From positions 1 through 36,024 of the forward strand of contig NZ_VJMG01000022.1 in the NCBI RefSeq assembly GCF_007004135.1: a stretch of 36,024 nucleotides of DNA, given 5' to 3'. Both the position numbers and the translations under genes were made by a program. The stretch comes from Affinirhizobium straminoryzae. Lineage in GTDB: Bacteria > Pseudomonadota > Alphaproteobacteria > Rhizobiales > Rhizobiaceae. The notes below the pieces were generated by a model, which searched no databases, was not told where the DNA came from, and saw only the letters and a list, made by a program, of their open reading frames with translations. Shown one piece after another: positions 23,635 through 32,451 of this stretch. Positions within the stretch are counted from its first letter, which is position 1, and the number at the start of each line of letters is the position of its first letter.

Positions 23635-23967
23635 ATGAACTGGACAGACATCGGCCATATCGACGACATCCCGCTGCGCGGCGCACGCTGCGTGAAAACG
23701 CCGGGCTTCACCATCGCCGTGTTCCGCACCGGCGAGAACGAGGTCTTTGCCATCGAAAACCGCTGCCCGCACAAGGCCGGTCCGCTGTCGGAAGGCATCG
23801 TACACGGCGCCTCAGTCACCTGCCCGCTGCACAACTGGGTGATTTCGCTGGAAAGCGGCCAGGCGCTCGGCGCGGACGAAGGCGCAGTGCAGACCTTCGA
23901 CATCCGCAACGAGAACGGCGCACTGTCGATCCTGATCGCGACCCCGATGATGGTGGCGGCGGAGTAG
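23635..23967 (+). CDS. nirD: Nitrite reductase small subunit (Rieske type)
   Basis: A 110-residue NirD-like Rieske domain. The [2Fe-2S] ligands are intact: Cys44 and His46 in NRCPHKAGPL, and Cys63 and His66 in CPLHNW. The protein partners NirB and passes electrons to or stabilises the siroheme subunit. The start ATG at 23635 follows AGAAGGAT. A repeat-containing 156-bp spacer separates it from nirB, which is unusual for these subunits. Confidence 0.92.
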   Translation: MNWTDIGHIDDIPLRGARCVKTPGFTIAVFRTGENEVFAIENRCPHKAGPLSEGIVHGASVTCPLHNWVISLESGQALGADEGAVQTFDIRNENGALSILIATPMMVAAE

Positions 23968-24176
23968 GGAAGGATACGGACATGGTTGCAGCCCCCTTAG
24001 CCGGCCTCCACTTCGTGCAGCCACCGTTCCCCAAAGGGAGAGCGGAAGCGCAACCGCTGTGGTCCATCCCTTCTCCCCTGCGGGGAGAAGGTGGTCCCAA
24101 GGACCGGATGAGGGGCCGTCAATGACAGAGAAGAGGATGAGGTGTGACAAGTCTCCCATCCGATGGAGCAACACCC
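23968..24176. repeat. nirD-nasA spacer with Rhizobium-type palindromic element
   Basis: This 209-bp spacer contains no gene. Its core (24069-24105) has a perfect stem CCTTCTCCCC-TGC-GGGGAGAAGG followed by a second hairpin GGTCC-CAA-GGACC and GGATGAGGGG. This layout is familiar from the palindromic elements scattered through Sinorhizobium and Agrobacterium genomes. It supports the Rhizobiaceae assignment. Confidence 0.7.
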
Positions 24177-26840
24177 ATGCCCGCTGAGACCCGCACCACC
24201 TGCCCCTATTGCGGTGTCGGCTGCGGCGTGATTGCGCGCGTGGAGGACGACGGCCGCGTGAGCGTCCGGGGCGATCCCGAGCATCCGGCCAATTTCGGCC
24301 GCCTCTGCTCCAAGGGCTCGGCGCTGGCGGAAACGCTTGATCCTGCCGGACGCGCGCACTCTCCGATGCTCCATGGTCGGCCGGTCAGCTGGGACACCGC
24401 CCTTGATGCGGTGGCGACCGCCTTTTCTGACGCAATCCGCGACCATGGACCAGATTCCGTCGCCTTCTATCTGTCCGGTCAGCTGCTGACCGAGGATTAC
24501 TATGTCGCCAACAAGCTGATGAAGGGGTTTCTCGGCTCAGCCAATATCGACACCAATTCCCGGCTCTGCATGGCGTCTTCCGTCGCCGGCCACCGGCGCG
24601 CCTTCGGCTCGGATACGGTGCCAGGCACTTACGAAGATCTGGAGCTGGCCGATCTCGTGGTGCTGGTCGGCTCCAACATGGCCTGGTGCCACCCGGTGCT
24701 CTATCAGCGCCTTGCCGTCGCCAAGGCGGCGCGACCGAGTATGAAAGTGGTGGTCATCGATCCGCGTCGCACCGCCTCAAGCGATCTCGCCGATCTGCAT
24801 CTCGCCATCCGTCCGGATGGGGATGTGGCGCTGTTCAACGGCCTGCTGGCCCATCTTGCCGAGACGGGGGCCATCGACGAAGATTTCGTTGCCGCCCATA
24901 CCAGCGGCTTTGCGCAAGCGCTGATGGCGGCCGGGCGGGCCGATCCGGCAACCATTGCGGAGGTCACGGGATTGCCCGCACAGCAAATCCGCCAGTTCCT
25001 CGCCCTGTTTGCCGCAACGGAGAAGGTGGTGACCTGCTACAGCCAGGGGGTCAATCAATCCTCCGTCGGCTCGGACAAGGTGAACGGCCTCATCAACTGT
25101 CATCTGGCGACGGGACGCATCGGTCGCCCCGGCATGGGGCCTTTCTCGCTGACCGGTCAGCCGAATGCGATGGGCGGGCGCGAGGTCGGCGGCCTCGCCA
25201 ACATGCTCGCAGCCCATATGGCGATCGAAAACCCGCAGGATCGCGACCGCGTGCAGCGCTTCTGGAAGGCGCCGGCGATCGCCGACCGCCCCGGCCTGAA
25301 AGCCGTCGATCTGTTCGAGGCGGTGGCCGATGGGCGCATCAAGGCGCTGTGGATCATGTCAACCAATCCGGTTGTCTCTATGCCGGATGCGGACCGCGTG
25401 AAGGCCGCCATCGAAACCTGCCCCTTCGTCGTCGTCTCCGACATCGAGATGCACACCGATACGGCGCGCCTCGCCCATGTGCTGCTGCCCGCCACCGGCT
25501 GGGGCGAGAAGAACGGCACCGTCACCAATTCGGAGCGCCGCATTTCCCGCCAGCGCGCCTTCCTCCCGCCACCCGGCGAGGCACGGCCGGACTGGTGGCA
25601 GATGGCGGACGTCGCCCGGCGAATGGGCTTTGAAGATGCCTTTGCCTATCCGGGGCCGCATGCGATCTTTGCCGAACATGCGGCCCTTTCCGCCTTCGAG
25701 AACGGCGGAAGCCGGGATTTCGACATCGGCGCGCATGCCGATGCGACAGAGGCGGAGTATGCGGCACTCACGCCGTTCCAGTGGCCGCAGCCGGCGCAAG
25801 CCATGCCGGATGCGGACCGTCGGTTCTTCGGCGACGGGCGCTTTTTCCATCCCGATCGGCGCGCGCGTTTCGTCGCCGTGACAGCCGCGGCAGAAACGCG
25901 GACCTCACCGGCCTTCCCCTTTGTGCTGAACACCGGGCGTGTGCGCGACCACTGGCACACCATGACGCGCACCGGCAAAAGCGCCCGGCTTTCCGCCCAT
26001 CTTGCCGAACCCTTTGCCGAGATCCATCCGCACGATGCCGCCGCATACGGGATTGCAGACGCCGATCTGGTCGAACTGGAAAGCGTCACCGGCAGGAGGG
26101 TCGTGGTGCGGGCGCTTCTGACCCGGCGGCAGGCGCCGGGCGCCGTATTCGTGCCGATGCACTGGACGGACGAAACGGCAGCGCTGGGGCGCGTCGATAC
26201 CCTGATCCCCGGACGGCGCGACCCGCTTTCGGGCCAGCCGGCGCTGAAACATGCAGCCGTTTCACTGCGCCGCCATGCAGCCGCCTTCCATGGCTTTGCG
26301 GTTGCATCCAGCCGACCGCTGCCCCTGCCCTTCGATTACTGGGCGCTGGCCCGCTGCGAGGGCGGCTACCGGATGGAACTGGCGGGCCAGCCGCCGGCGG
26401 AAGGATGGCAGGCCTGGCTGCAGACCGCCTTCCACCTGCCGCCCCAGGCCGAGGTGACCGGCTACGTTGCGCGCGAGGGGCGGGAACTGCGGCTGGCGGC
26501 CTTTGGGGGAGACCGCCTGCTGGCCCTGCTCTTCGTATCGGACGAACCGGTTGCCGTGTCGCGGCCCTGGGCTGCCGGACAGCTGGCAGAGCCCCATCCC
26601 GACCGCCGCATGCGCACGCGCCTCATCGCCGGACGCCCTCCGGCCGACCAGCCGGACAAGGGGGCCATCCTCTGCTCCTGCATGGGTATCGGGGTCAACG
26701 AAATTGCCGCCGCAGCCGAAGGCGGCTGCAGCAGCGTTCAGGCTGTCGGAGCGCAGACCGGAGCAGGCACCAATTGCGGCTCCTGCCGACCGGAGATCCG
26801 CAAGATCCTCGAGGATCTCCGGCGCGTTGCCGCGGAATAA
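24177..26840 (+). CDS. nasA: Assimilatory nitrate reductase catalytic subunit
   Basis: An 887-residue molybdopterin enzyme that reduces nitrate to nitrite in the cytoplasm. The N-terminal [4Fe-4S] motif has Cys9, Cys12 and Cys16 (TTCPYCGVGCG) and a fourth Cys near residue 43 (LCSKGSAL). Bis-MGD domain segments follow, including NSRLCMASSVAGHRRAFGSD, VGSNMAWCHPVLYQR, CYSQGVNQSS and GRPGMGPFSLTGQPNAMGGREVGG. The molydopterin dinucleotide-binding C-domain has LNTGRVRDHWHTMTRTGKS. A BFD-like [2Fe-2S] domain ends the protein (ILCSCMGIG near 832, NCGSC near 867) and is typical of NADH- or ferredoxin-linked NasA. I prefer the ATG at 24177 with GGAG at 24165; a GTG at 24144 is possible. It is the last gene of the nitrate operon. 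Confidence 0.93.
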   Translation: MPAETRTTCPYCGVGCGVIARVEDDGRVSVRGDPEHPANFGRLCSKGSALAETLDPAGRAHSPMLHGRPVSWDTALDAVATAFSDAIRDHGPDSVAFYLSGQLLTEDYYVANKLMKGFLGSANIDTNSRLCMASSVAGHRRAFGSDTVPGTYEDLELADLVVLVGSNMAWCHPVLYQRLAVAKAARPSMKVVVIDPRRTASSDLADLHLAIRPDGDVALFNGLLAHLAETGAIDEDFVAAHTSGFAQALMAAGRADPATIAEVTGLPAQQIRQFLALFAATEKVVTCYSQGVNQSSVGSDKVNGLINCHLATGRIGRPGMGPFSLTGQPNAMGGREVGGLANMLAAHMAIENPQDRDRVQRFWKAPAIADRPGLKAVDLFEAVADGRIKALWIMSTNPVVSMPDADRVKAAIETCPFVVVSDIEMHTDTARLAHVLLPATGWGEKNGTVTNSERRISRQRAFLPPPGEARPDWWQMADVARRMGFEDAFAYPGPHAIFAEHAALSAFENGGSRDFDIGAHADATEAEYAALTPFQWPQPAQAMPDADRRFFGDGRFFHPDRRARFVAVTAAAETRTSPAFPFVLNTGRVRDHWHTMTRTGKSARLSAHLAEPFAEIHPHDAAAYGIADADLVELESVTGRRVVVRALLTRRQAPGAVFVPMHWTDETAALGRVDTLIPGRRDPLSGQPALKHAAVSLRRHAAAFHGFAVASSRPLPLPFDYWALARCEGGYRMELAGQPPAEGWQAWLQTAFHLPPQAEVTGYVAREGRELRLAAFGGDRLLALLFVSDEPVAVSRPWAAGQLAEPHPDRRMRTRLIAGRPPADQPDKGAILCSCMGIGVNEIAAAAEGGCSSVQAVGAQTGAGTNCGSCRPEIRKILEDLRRVAAE

Positions 26841-26964
26841 CCCCGCCTCCGACCGATGTCCCGTTCCCGCGAATGCAAGGGGTGACGTCGCGTGCTGACC
26901 ATCAGCCCGGTACGGGAAGGCGCACGGCTTGCCCATGCCCTACGCCCAGGTTGACGCGCCACAA

Positions 26965-26974
26965 TTGTATGCAA
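26965..26974. promoter_or_regulatory. Candidate GntR-type operator
   Basis: TTGTATGCAA, flanked by AA and CA, resembles the short TTG-N4-CAA palindromes bound by FCD-type GntR regulators. A GntR regulator gene lies at the far end of the same operon (35868). The assignment is speculative. Confidence 0.3.
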
Positions 26975-27107
26975 CAGTCCATTATAAATACAAAAAATAT
27001 GCATCTTTTAAATAGAGCCTATTTTTTAATCCGAAAACGGGGAGGCAACCTCATCGTCATGTATTGTTTTTCAATGACTTGACGTGCGCCAAGTTCAGTC
27101 AAGCATC

Positions 27108-27123
27108 TGGCACGCCCCTTGCA
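27108..27123 (+). promoter_or_regulatory. Sigma-54 (-24/-12) promoter of the ureide operon
   Basis: TGGCACGCCCCTTGCA fits TGGCAC-N5-TTGCA perfectly, with GG at 27109-27110 and GC at 27121-27122. A near-consensus IHF site (CAATGACTTGAC, 27072-27083, matching YAA-N4-TTGAW except the last base) lies about 25 bp upstream. Transcription should start near 27134, 40 bases before the binding-protein gene. Confidence 0.88.
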
Positions 27124-27173
27124 ATTCAGTTTCCATAACGACCCATGACGGGTCGAAGAAGAGGGGAGTGTCC

Positions 27174-28280
27174 ATGTCGAAATTCGAACTGTCCCGTCGC
27201 TCGCTGCTGAAGACCGGCCTTGCCGGCGTGGCGGCCAGTACCCTGCCCTATCGTTTTGCCAGCGCGCAGGCAGCCGTCACCGTCGGCATCGTCTATGTCG
27301 GCCCGCGTGACGATTTCGGCTGGAATCAGGCCCATGCGGTGGCCGCGAAGGCGCTGAAGGAGGTGCCGGGCGTCACGGTTGTCGAAGAAGAAAACGTGCC
27401 GGAAACCGACGCCGTCGCCAAGTCGATGGAATCGATGATCAACCTCGACGGCGCCAACCTGATCCTTGCCACGTCCTTCGGTTACTATAACCCCTTCGTC
27501 GTCGATCTCGCCAAGAAATACAGCAAGGTCGAGTTCCGTCATGCGGCACCGCTCTGGAGCAAGGACAAGGATCCGAAGAATGCCGGCTCCTATTTCCCCT
27601 ATCTGAACCAGGCGCATTATGTGAATGGTGTGGCGGCGGGCCTCTCCTCCGCATCCGGCAAGATCGGCTTCGTGGCCGCCAAGCCCATTCCCTCGGTTCT
27701 CTCCAACATCAATTCCGTGCTGCTCGGTGCGCGGTCCGTGAAGCCGGATGCCACGGTCCGCGTGATCTTCACCGGGGAATGGTCGCTTCCCGTGCGCGAA
27801 GCCGAAGCCACCAATGCGCTGGTCGATGCCGGCTGCGACGTCATCACCTGCCATGTGGACAGCCCGAAGGTGGTGATCGAGACCGCCGAATCCCGCGGCG
27901 TGAAAAGCCTCGGCCACAATGCCTCGCAGGCTCCGCTGGCGCCGAAGGGCTTCATCACCGGCGCGGAATACAAGTGGGAGACCATCTACAAGTCCTTCGC
28001 CGCTGATATCGCCGCCTCCAAGACGCTGCCGAACTTCCTCGTTGGCGGCTTCGACAAGGACATGCTGCGTTCGACGCCCTACGGCGCCGGCGCCAGCGAG
28101 GCTGCGAAGAAGGCTGCCGATGCCGCGCGTGCCGCCCTCGTCAAGGGCGAGCCGATCTACAAGGGCACGCTGAAGGACAATCAGGGCAAGGTGGTCGTCG
28201 ACAAGACCTACGACAACTACGACCCCTATCTCGACGGCATGAACTGGCTGCTGGAGGGCGTCCAGGGTTCGATCACCTGA
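27174..28280 (+). CDS. BMP-family ABC transporter substrate-binding protein (AtzT-like)
   Basis: A 368-residue lipoprotein/BMP-family binding protein with a Tat-type signal (LSRRSLLKTGLAGVAASTLP, predicted cut near ASA-Q). Family segments include VGIVYVGPRDDFGWNQAH near the mature N-terminus, ILATSFGYYNPF and YFPYLNQAHYVNGVAAG. BMP proteins bind purine nucleosides or similar heterocycles, and AtzT of the Pseudomonas ADP cyanuric acid cluster belongs to this fold. Beside atzD and biuH genes it probably binds cyanuric acid or a related ring. The start ATG at 27174 has GAGGGGAG upstream. It is the first gene behind the sigma-54 promoter. Purine nucleoside uptake is the main alternative. Confidence 0.87.
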   Translation: MSKFELSRRSLLKTGLAGVAASTLPYRFASAQAAVTVGIVYVGPRDDFGWNQAHAVAAKALKEVPGVTVVEEENVPETDAVAKSMESMINLDGANLILATSFGYYNPFVVDLAKKYSKVEFRHAAPLWSKDKDPKNAGSYFPYLNQAHYVNGVAAGLSSASGKIGFVAAKPIPSVLSNINSVLLGARSVKPDATVRVIFTGEWSLPVREAEATNALVDAGCDVITCHVDSPKVVIETAESRGVKSLGHNASQAPLAPKGFITGAEYKWETIYKSFAADIAASKTLPNFLVGGFDKDMLRSTPYGAGASEAAKKAADAARAALVKGEPIYKGTLKDNQGKVVVDKTYDNYDPYLDGMNWLLEGVQGSIT

Positions 28281-28590
28281 TCGGCATTCCCGGAAGGACG
28301 GCGTGATTGGGCGGTCGAAAACCCCTCCCCAACCCCTCCCCACAAGGGGGAGGGGCTTAACCCGCGGCGACGCCCTGCCCTGGCGAGAGCAAGACGGTGC
28401 AGCGGGTCTTCTCCACCCTTGTGGAAGGGTCAGAAGGACGGGTCGAGACGAGTGGCTCGACCCAACAGGCCGGCAGGCCAGAGGGGGTAATTCAATCCGC
28501 CGATGCAGACCGTCCCCGGAGGGGCCGGATCTTCAAGAGGCAGGATCGCCCGTCGTCCGGGCAGATCTCCGGTGAGAGAGGAGAGCACAG
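28281..28590. repeat. 310-bp spacer with palindromic repeats
   Basis: No gene is visible between the binding-protein and permease genes. The spacer contains a strong hairpin CCCCTCCCC-ACAAG-GGGGAGGGG (28333-28355), a hairpin ACCCTT-GTGG-AAGGGT (28415-28430) and copy B of the 57-bp repeat (28433-28489). Hairpins just after a binding-protein gene often protect its mRNA, so that this protein is made in excess over the permeases. Confidence 0.65.
28433..28489 (-). repeat. 57-bp dispersed palindromic repeat, copy B
   Basis: Identical to 23482-23538 over 57 bp, but inverted. Similarity continues weakly past its minus-strand 3' end (ACCCTTCCACAAGGG here, ACCCTCCACAAGGGG in copy A). Confidence 0.85.
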
Positions 28591-29709
28591 GTGGCAGACA
28601 TGACGGTTCAATCTCTTTCAGCAGCGTCGATAAAGCGACGACCGAGCGTTGGCACGCTCAAATTCGCCGAATCCATTTTCATTCCGGTTGCAGCGCTCAT
28701 CGCCTCTGCGGCGCTCTTTTCAGTCTTCCTGCTGATGCTCGGCAAATCGCCGCCGATGTTTTTCCAGTTGCTCTGGGTCGGAGGTTTCGGCTCCAGCTTC
28801 TCCTTTCAGAATACCTTGCAGCGCGCCGCCCCGCTGATCCTGACGGGACTGGCCTTTGCCGTGCCGGCCCGCATCGGTCTCACCATGATCGGCGGCGAAG
28901 GTGCGCTGGTGCTTGGCGGTCTTTCGGCCGCGGCAATTGCCATTCCTCTGGTCAAGGCCGGCGTGCCCGCATTCCTTACCCTTCCCGTCATGGCGATGGC
29001 CGGCATGCTGGCCGGCGGGCTCTGGATCGGATTTGCCGGCTGGCTGCGCCATTATCGCGGCGTCAACGAGACGATTTCCTCGCTGCTTCTGTCCTATATC
29101 GCGATTGCCACCATGAACTTCTTCGTGGAAGGCATGCTGCGCGACCCGGCCTCGGCCAACAAGCCCTCCACCATGCCAATCGGTGAAGCCTACCGCATCG
29201 GCGCAATTCCTGGCACCCAGGTGCATTGGGGGCTGGCGGCCGGCGTCATTCTGGCGATTGCGCTGCATATCCTGATGACGCGCACGACCTTCGGTTTTGC
29301 CGCGCGCGTCACCGGCGGCAATGCACGTGCGGCCCTGGCGCAGGGCCTGCCGGTCGGCAAGCTGATCGTCGTCTGCACCATGATTGCGGGCGCCTGCGCC
29401 GGGCTCGCCGGCTTCTATGAAGTGGCCGCCGTGCATGGACAGGCGAATGCCTCGCTGGTGGCAGGCTATGGCTTTACCGGTATCCTCGTTGCCTTCCTCG
29501 CCCGCCAGGTGCCGCTGGCCATCATCCCCGTCGCGGTGCTGTTCGGGGCGCTCAGTGCCGCCGGCGGCATCATCCAGCGCCGCATGGGCATGCCGGATGC
29601 CACGGTCCTTGTGCTGCAGGGCCTGATTTTTGTCGTGCTGCTGACGAGCGAGACCTTTTACGGTCGCATTCCCTTCCTGCAGCCGAAACGCGCGGAGGAC
29701 CGCACATGA
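28591..29709 (+). CDS. ABC transporter permease, BMP/nucleoside type
   Basis: A 372-residue inner-membrane permease of the branched-chain/ribose-like fold (YufP/BmpB type) with about eight to ten hydrophobic segments. The first begins near residue 28 (FIPVAALIASAALFSVFLLML). The cytoplasmic loop TGGNARAALAQGLPVGKLIV is the usual ATPase contact. The start is GTG at 28591, chosen because AGGAG sits seven bases upstream; the ATG at 28600 is too far from it. It overlaps the second permease gene by 4 bases (ATGA). Together with the second permease it forms the membrane channel for the BMP-family binding protein. Confidence 0.88.
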   Translation: MADMTVQSLSAASIKRRPSVGTLKFAESIFIPVAALIASAALFSVFLLMLGKSPPMFFQLLWVGGFGSSFSFQNTLQRAAPLILTGLAFAVPARIGLTMIGGEGALVLGGLSAAAIAIPLVKAGVPAFLTLPVMAMAGMLAGGLWIGFAGWLRHYRGVNETISSLLLSYIAIATMNFFVEGMLRDPASANKPSTMPIGEAYRIGAIPGTQVHWGLAAGVILAIALHILMTRTTFGFAARVTGGNARAALAQGLPVGKLIVVCTMIAGACAGLAGFYEVAAVHGQANASLVAGYGFTGILVAFLARQVPLAIIPVAVLFGALSAAGGIIQRRMGMPDATVLVLQGLIFVVLLTSETFYGRIPFLQPKRAEDRT

Positions 29710-30638
29710 GCGAGACCATGCCAGACAGCGCGCTGATCACCGCCCTCATTGCCATGCTCGGCGGCGCGATCCGCGTGTCCACCCCGTTCATGTTCGTAGC
29801 ACTTGGCGAATGCCTCACCGAAAAATCCGGCCGCATCAATCTCGGCCTGGAAGGCAGCCTCGTGCTGGGCGCCATGGTGGCCTATGCCGGCTCCTTCCTC
29901 ACCGGCAATCCCTGGGCCGGCGTGTTCTTCGCCGGCTGCGCCGGCCTCGTCTTGGGCGCCCTGCACGGCTTCATCTGCAAGCTGCCGAAGGTCAACGACA
30001 TCGCGATCGGCATTGCCTTCATGAGCTTCGGCACCGGCCTCGCCTTCTTTTTCGGCAAACCCTACATCCAGCCGCAGGCGCCCAAGCTGGAAGCAATCCA
30101 TCTCGGCGATTGGACCGGTGATCCGCGTCTTGCCCAGGCGCTGGAGGTCAATCCGCTATTCTTCGTCGGCGTCGCACTCGCGGTCTTCATGTGGTGGGCC
30201 TTCCGCAACACGCGCTGGGGTCTCGTGGTGCGGATGACCGGCGACAGCGCCGCAGCGGCCAAGGCCATGGGCGTCTCCGTCGATCTCGTCCGCTTTATCG
30301 CCACCGCCATCGGCGGCTTCATGGCCGGAATCGGCGGCGCCTTCCTGTCGCTCTATTATCCGGGCTCCTGGAACCAGGGCCTTTCCTCCGGCCAGGGCCT
30401 GATGGCGGTTGCGCTCGTCATCTTCGCTCGCTGGGGACCGCTGCGCTGCATTCTCGCCGCCCTGCTGTTCGGTGCTGCCGGCGCGCTCGGCCCCTCGCTG
30501 CAGTCCGTCGGCATTTCCCAGGGCTACTATTTCTTCAATGCCGCCCCCTACATCCTCACGCTGCTGATCATGATCGCCTCGGCGCGATCGAAGGTCGCGG
30601 CGCGCGAGGCCCCGGGCGAGCTTTCCATCACCAAGTGA
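29706..30638 (+). CDS. ABC transporter permease, BMP/nucleoside type
   Basis: A 310-residue companion permease (YufQ/BmpC type). The N-terminal region has TPFMFVALGECLTEKSGRINLGLEGSL, the family hallmark placed before the second membrane helix. The coupling loop is MTGDSAAAAKAMGVSVDLVRF. About eight membrane helices are visible. It is translationally coupled to the first permease and followed 9 bp later by the biuret amidohydrolase gene. In operons for purine uptake the ATPase gene normally precedes the permeases; here it sits downstream among catabolic genes. Confidence 0.88.
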   Translation: MSETMPDSALITALIAMLGGAIRVSTPFMFVALGECLTEKSGRINLGLEGSLVLGAMVAYAGSFLTGNPWAGVFFAGCAGLVLGALHGFICKLPKVNDIAIGIAFMSFGTGLAFFFGKPYIQPQAPKLEAIHLGDWTGDPRLAQALEVNPLFFVGVALAVFMWWAFRNTRWGLVVRMTGDSAAAAKAMGVSVDLVRFIATAIGGFMAGIGGAFLSLYYPGSWNQGLSSGQGLMAVALVIFARWGPLRCILAALLFGAAGALGPSLQSVGISQGYYFFNAAPYILTLLIMIASARSKVAAREAPGELSITK

Positions 30639-30647
30639 GGTATCCCC

Positions 30648-31370
30648 ATGACGTCTCTCGATGAACGGATTGCACAAGCCATGGTCGCCGGCGGCACCAC
30701 GCTTTCCGCCGATCCCTATCCCTGGCCCTTCGATGGCAACTGGGGCGCACACAACACGGCCCTTGTCGTCATCGACATGCAGACGGATTTCTGCGCGCCG
30801 GGCGGTTACGTGGACAGCATGGGCTATGACATTTCGCTGACCCGCGCACCGATCGAACCGATCCAGTCCGTATTGGCGGCCATGCGCGCCAAGGGCTATC
30901 CCATCATCCACACCCGCGAGGGCCACAAGCCGGATCTTTCCGACCTGCCGGCCAACAAGCGCTGGCGCTCGCAGCGCATCGGCGCCGGCATCGGCGACCA
31001 GGGGCCATGCGGACGCATTCTCGTGCGTGGCGAACCGGGCTGGGAAATCATTCCGGAACTGCAGCCGGAACCGGGCGAGGCCATCATCGACAAGCCCGGC
31101 AAGGGCACATTCCTCGCCACCGATTTCGAACTTGTGCTGCGCATGAAGAACATCCGCAACATCGTCTTCACCGGCGTCACCACGGATGTCTGTGTGCACA
31201 CCACCATGCGGGATGCCAATGACCGCGGCTATGAATGCCTGCTGCTGGAGGATTGCTGTGCAGCCACCAAGGTCGAAAACCATCTCGCCGCCATCGACAT
31301 GATCAAGATGCAGGGCGGCGTTTTCGGCGCCGTCTCCAATTCGCTCGATTTCATCAGGGCATTGCCCTGA
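30648..31370 (+). CDS. biuH: Biuret amidohydrolase (isochorismatase fold)
   Basis: A 240-residue cysteine hydrolase very close to BiuH of Rhizobium leguminosarum. It shows [10 protein letters not shown] near the N-terminus, [29 protein letters not shown] and [18 protein letters not shown]. The catalytic triad is Asp43, Lys149 (IIDKPGKG) and Cys182 (TTDVCVHTT), each offset by seven from the numbering I recall for the R. leguminosarum enzyme (Asp36, Lys142, Cys175). It hydrolyses biuret to allophanate and ammonia. The product of the neighbouring atzD gene would decay to biuret, so the two form consecutive steps. Its TGA overlaps the atzD ATG (TGATG). It has no signal peptide. Confidence 0.9.
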   Translation: MTSLDERIAQAMVAGGTTLSADPYPWPFDGNWGAHNTALVVIDMQTDFCAPGGYVDSMGYDISLTRAPIEPIQSVLAAMRAKGYPIIHTREGHKPDLSDLPANKRWRSQRIGAGIGDQGPCGRILVRGEPGWEIIPELQPEPGEAIIDKPGKGTFLATDFELVLRMKNIRNIVFTGVTTDVCVHTTMRDANDRGYECLLLEDCCAATKVENHLAAIDMIKMQGGVFGAVSNSLDFIRALP

Positions 31371-32449
31371 TGCGGGAGGCAAAGGTCCATCGCATCGCGA
31401 CGCAGGGTCCGGACGATGTGTCCGGCCTTGCCGCAGCCATCGCAAGCGGCGCAATCTCGCCAGCCGGGATCCTCGCCATTCTCGGCAAGACGGAAGGCAA
31501 TGGCTGCGTCAACGACTTTACGCGCGCCTTCTCGGTCCAGTCGCTGAAGATCGAACTGGCCCGGCATCTGCCCACGGCCGCGGTGGAGGAGATCGCCTAT
31601 GTGATGTCCGGCGGAACTGAAGGTGCGCTTTCGCCGCATATTCTGGTCCTGGAGCGAACAGCTGGCCACCCGGTTCACGATAGACCGTCCCTGGCGATCG
31701 GTCGCGCCTTGACCCCTGCCCTTCCACCGGAAGACCTGGGTCGGCTTGCGCAGGTGCAGATGGCGGCGGAAGGGGTTCGCGCGGCAATTCGCGATGCGGG
31801 GATCGACGACCTTGGCGATGTCCACTTCGTCCAGATCAAATGCCCGCTGCTAACCTCCGAGCGCATCCAGCGCGCCGAGGCCGAGGGCTATTCGACGGCC
31901 ACCCGTGACACGCTGAAATCCATGGGTTTGTCGCGGGCCGCTTCCGCGCTCGGCGTCGCGGTGGCTTTGGGGGAACTGTCCCTGCCCGACATCGATGAGG
32001 CGCAGATCGGACGCGACATGTCGCTCTGGTCCTCCCGTGCCAGCACGTCGGCCGGGGTCGAGCTGGAAAATCACGAGATCGTCGTTCTCGGCATGAGCCG
32101 GTCATGGAGCGGCCCGCTTGCCGTGGATCATGCCGTGATGGCGGATGCCATCGACGTCGCGCCTGTGAAGGCTGCCATGGATCGCCTTGCCCTCGGGGGC
32201 GAGGCTGCATCGCTTGTGGCACTGCTTGCCAAGGCCGAGCCCGGCACCAGCGGGCGGCTTCGCGGTTCCCGCCACACCATGCTTGATGACAGCGACATTT
32301 CCGCCACCCGCCATGCCCGCGCCTTCGTGGGCGGCGTGCTGGCAGGTCTCGTCGGCACCGCGGAGATCTTTGTCTCCGGCGGCGCCGAACATCAGGGGCC
32401 GGATGGCGGCGGTCCCGTTGCCATCATTGCCAGACGAAACGGAGGATGA
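31370..32449 (+). CDS. atzD: Ring-opening amidohydrolase: cyanuric acid hydrolase (or barbiturase)
   Basis: A 359-residue protein of the small AtzD/barbiturase family, made of three structurally repeated units that share one active site. Each unit gives a Lys and a Ser: Lys40 with Ser80 (VMSGGTEGALSPH), Lys157 (VQIKCPLL) with the serine cluster near 226 (RASTSAGVELENHE), and Lys288 with Ser336 (FVSGGAEHQGPDGGG). It opens cyanuric acid to 1-carboxybiuret, which loses CO2 to give biuret. Barbiturase is the family alternative, but the biuret hydrolase encoded immediately upstream favours cyanuric acid. The start ATG at 31370 overlaps the biuH stop. The frame continues upstream inside biuH but that part is not family-like. 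Confidence 0.88.
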   Translation: MREAKVHRIATQGPDDVSGLAAAIASGAISPAGILAILGKTEGNGCVNDFTRAFSVQSLKIELARHLPTAAVEEIAYVMSGGTEGALSPHILVLERTAGHPVHDRPSLAIGRALTPALPPEDLGRLAQVQMAAEGVRAAIRDAGIDDLGDVHFVQIKCPLLTSERIQRAEAEGYSTATRDTLKSMGLSRAASALGVAVALGELSLPDIDEAQIGRDMSLWSSRASTSAGVELENHEIVVLGMSRSWSGPLAVDHAVMADAIDVAPVKAAMDRLALGGEAASLVALLAKAEPGTSGRLRGSRHTMLDDSDISATRHARAFVGGVLAGLVGTAEIFVSGGAEHQGPDGGGPVAIIARRNGG

Positions 32450-32451
32450 TC

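Larger units (their letters stand above)
26841..27173. other. 333-bp AT-rich intergenic region with promoter elements
   Basis: No protein gene is visible. The region turns AT-rich from about 26960. It holds TTGTATGCAA (26965-26974), a weak AT hairpin followed by T residues (AAATAG-AGC-CTATTT, 27010-27027) that could end the nitrate operon, a near-consensus IHF site (27072-27083), a CTTGAC/GTCAAG inverted repeat (about 27078-27103) and a sigma-54 promoter. The AT-rich part is typical of an enhancer-looping region. Confidence 0.65.

Noticed and set aside
20953..23805. 950-codon open frame on the minus strand opposite nirB
   Set aside because: It mirrors nirB and nirD, shows no recognisable domain, and ignores the clear operon on the plus strand.
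23479..24176. Mobile-element ends or CRISPR repeats around nirD
   Set aside because: The repeats are short palindromic intergenic elements. There is no transposase, no regular spacing and no target duplication visible.
25781..27082. Plus-strand open frame overlapping the nasA 3' part
   Set aside because: It is a frame-shifted shadow of nasA with Arg/Gly/Pro-rich composition. It is not evidence for a frameshift, because nasA is intact to its BFD domain.
31370..32449. Barbiturase of oxidative pyrimidine degradation
   Set aside because: The family cannot be split by eye, but the biuret amidohydrolase gene directly upstream and the absence of uracil oxidation genes favour cyanuric acid. It is kept as an alternative only.
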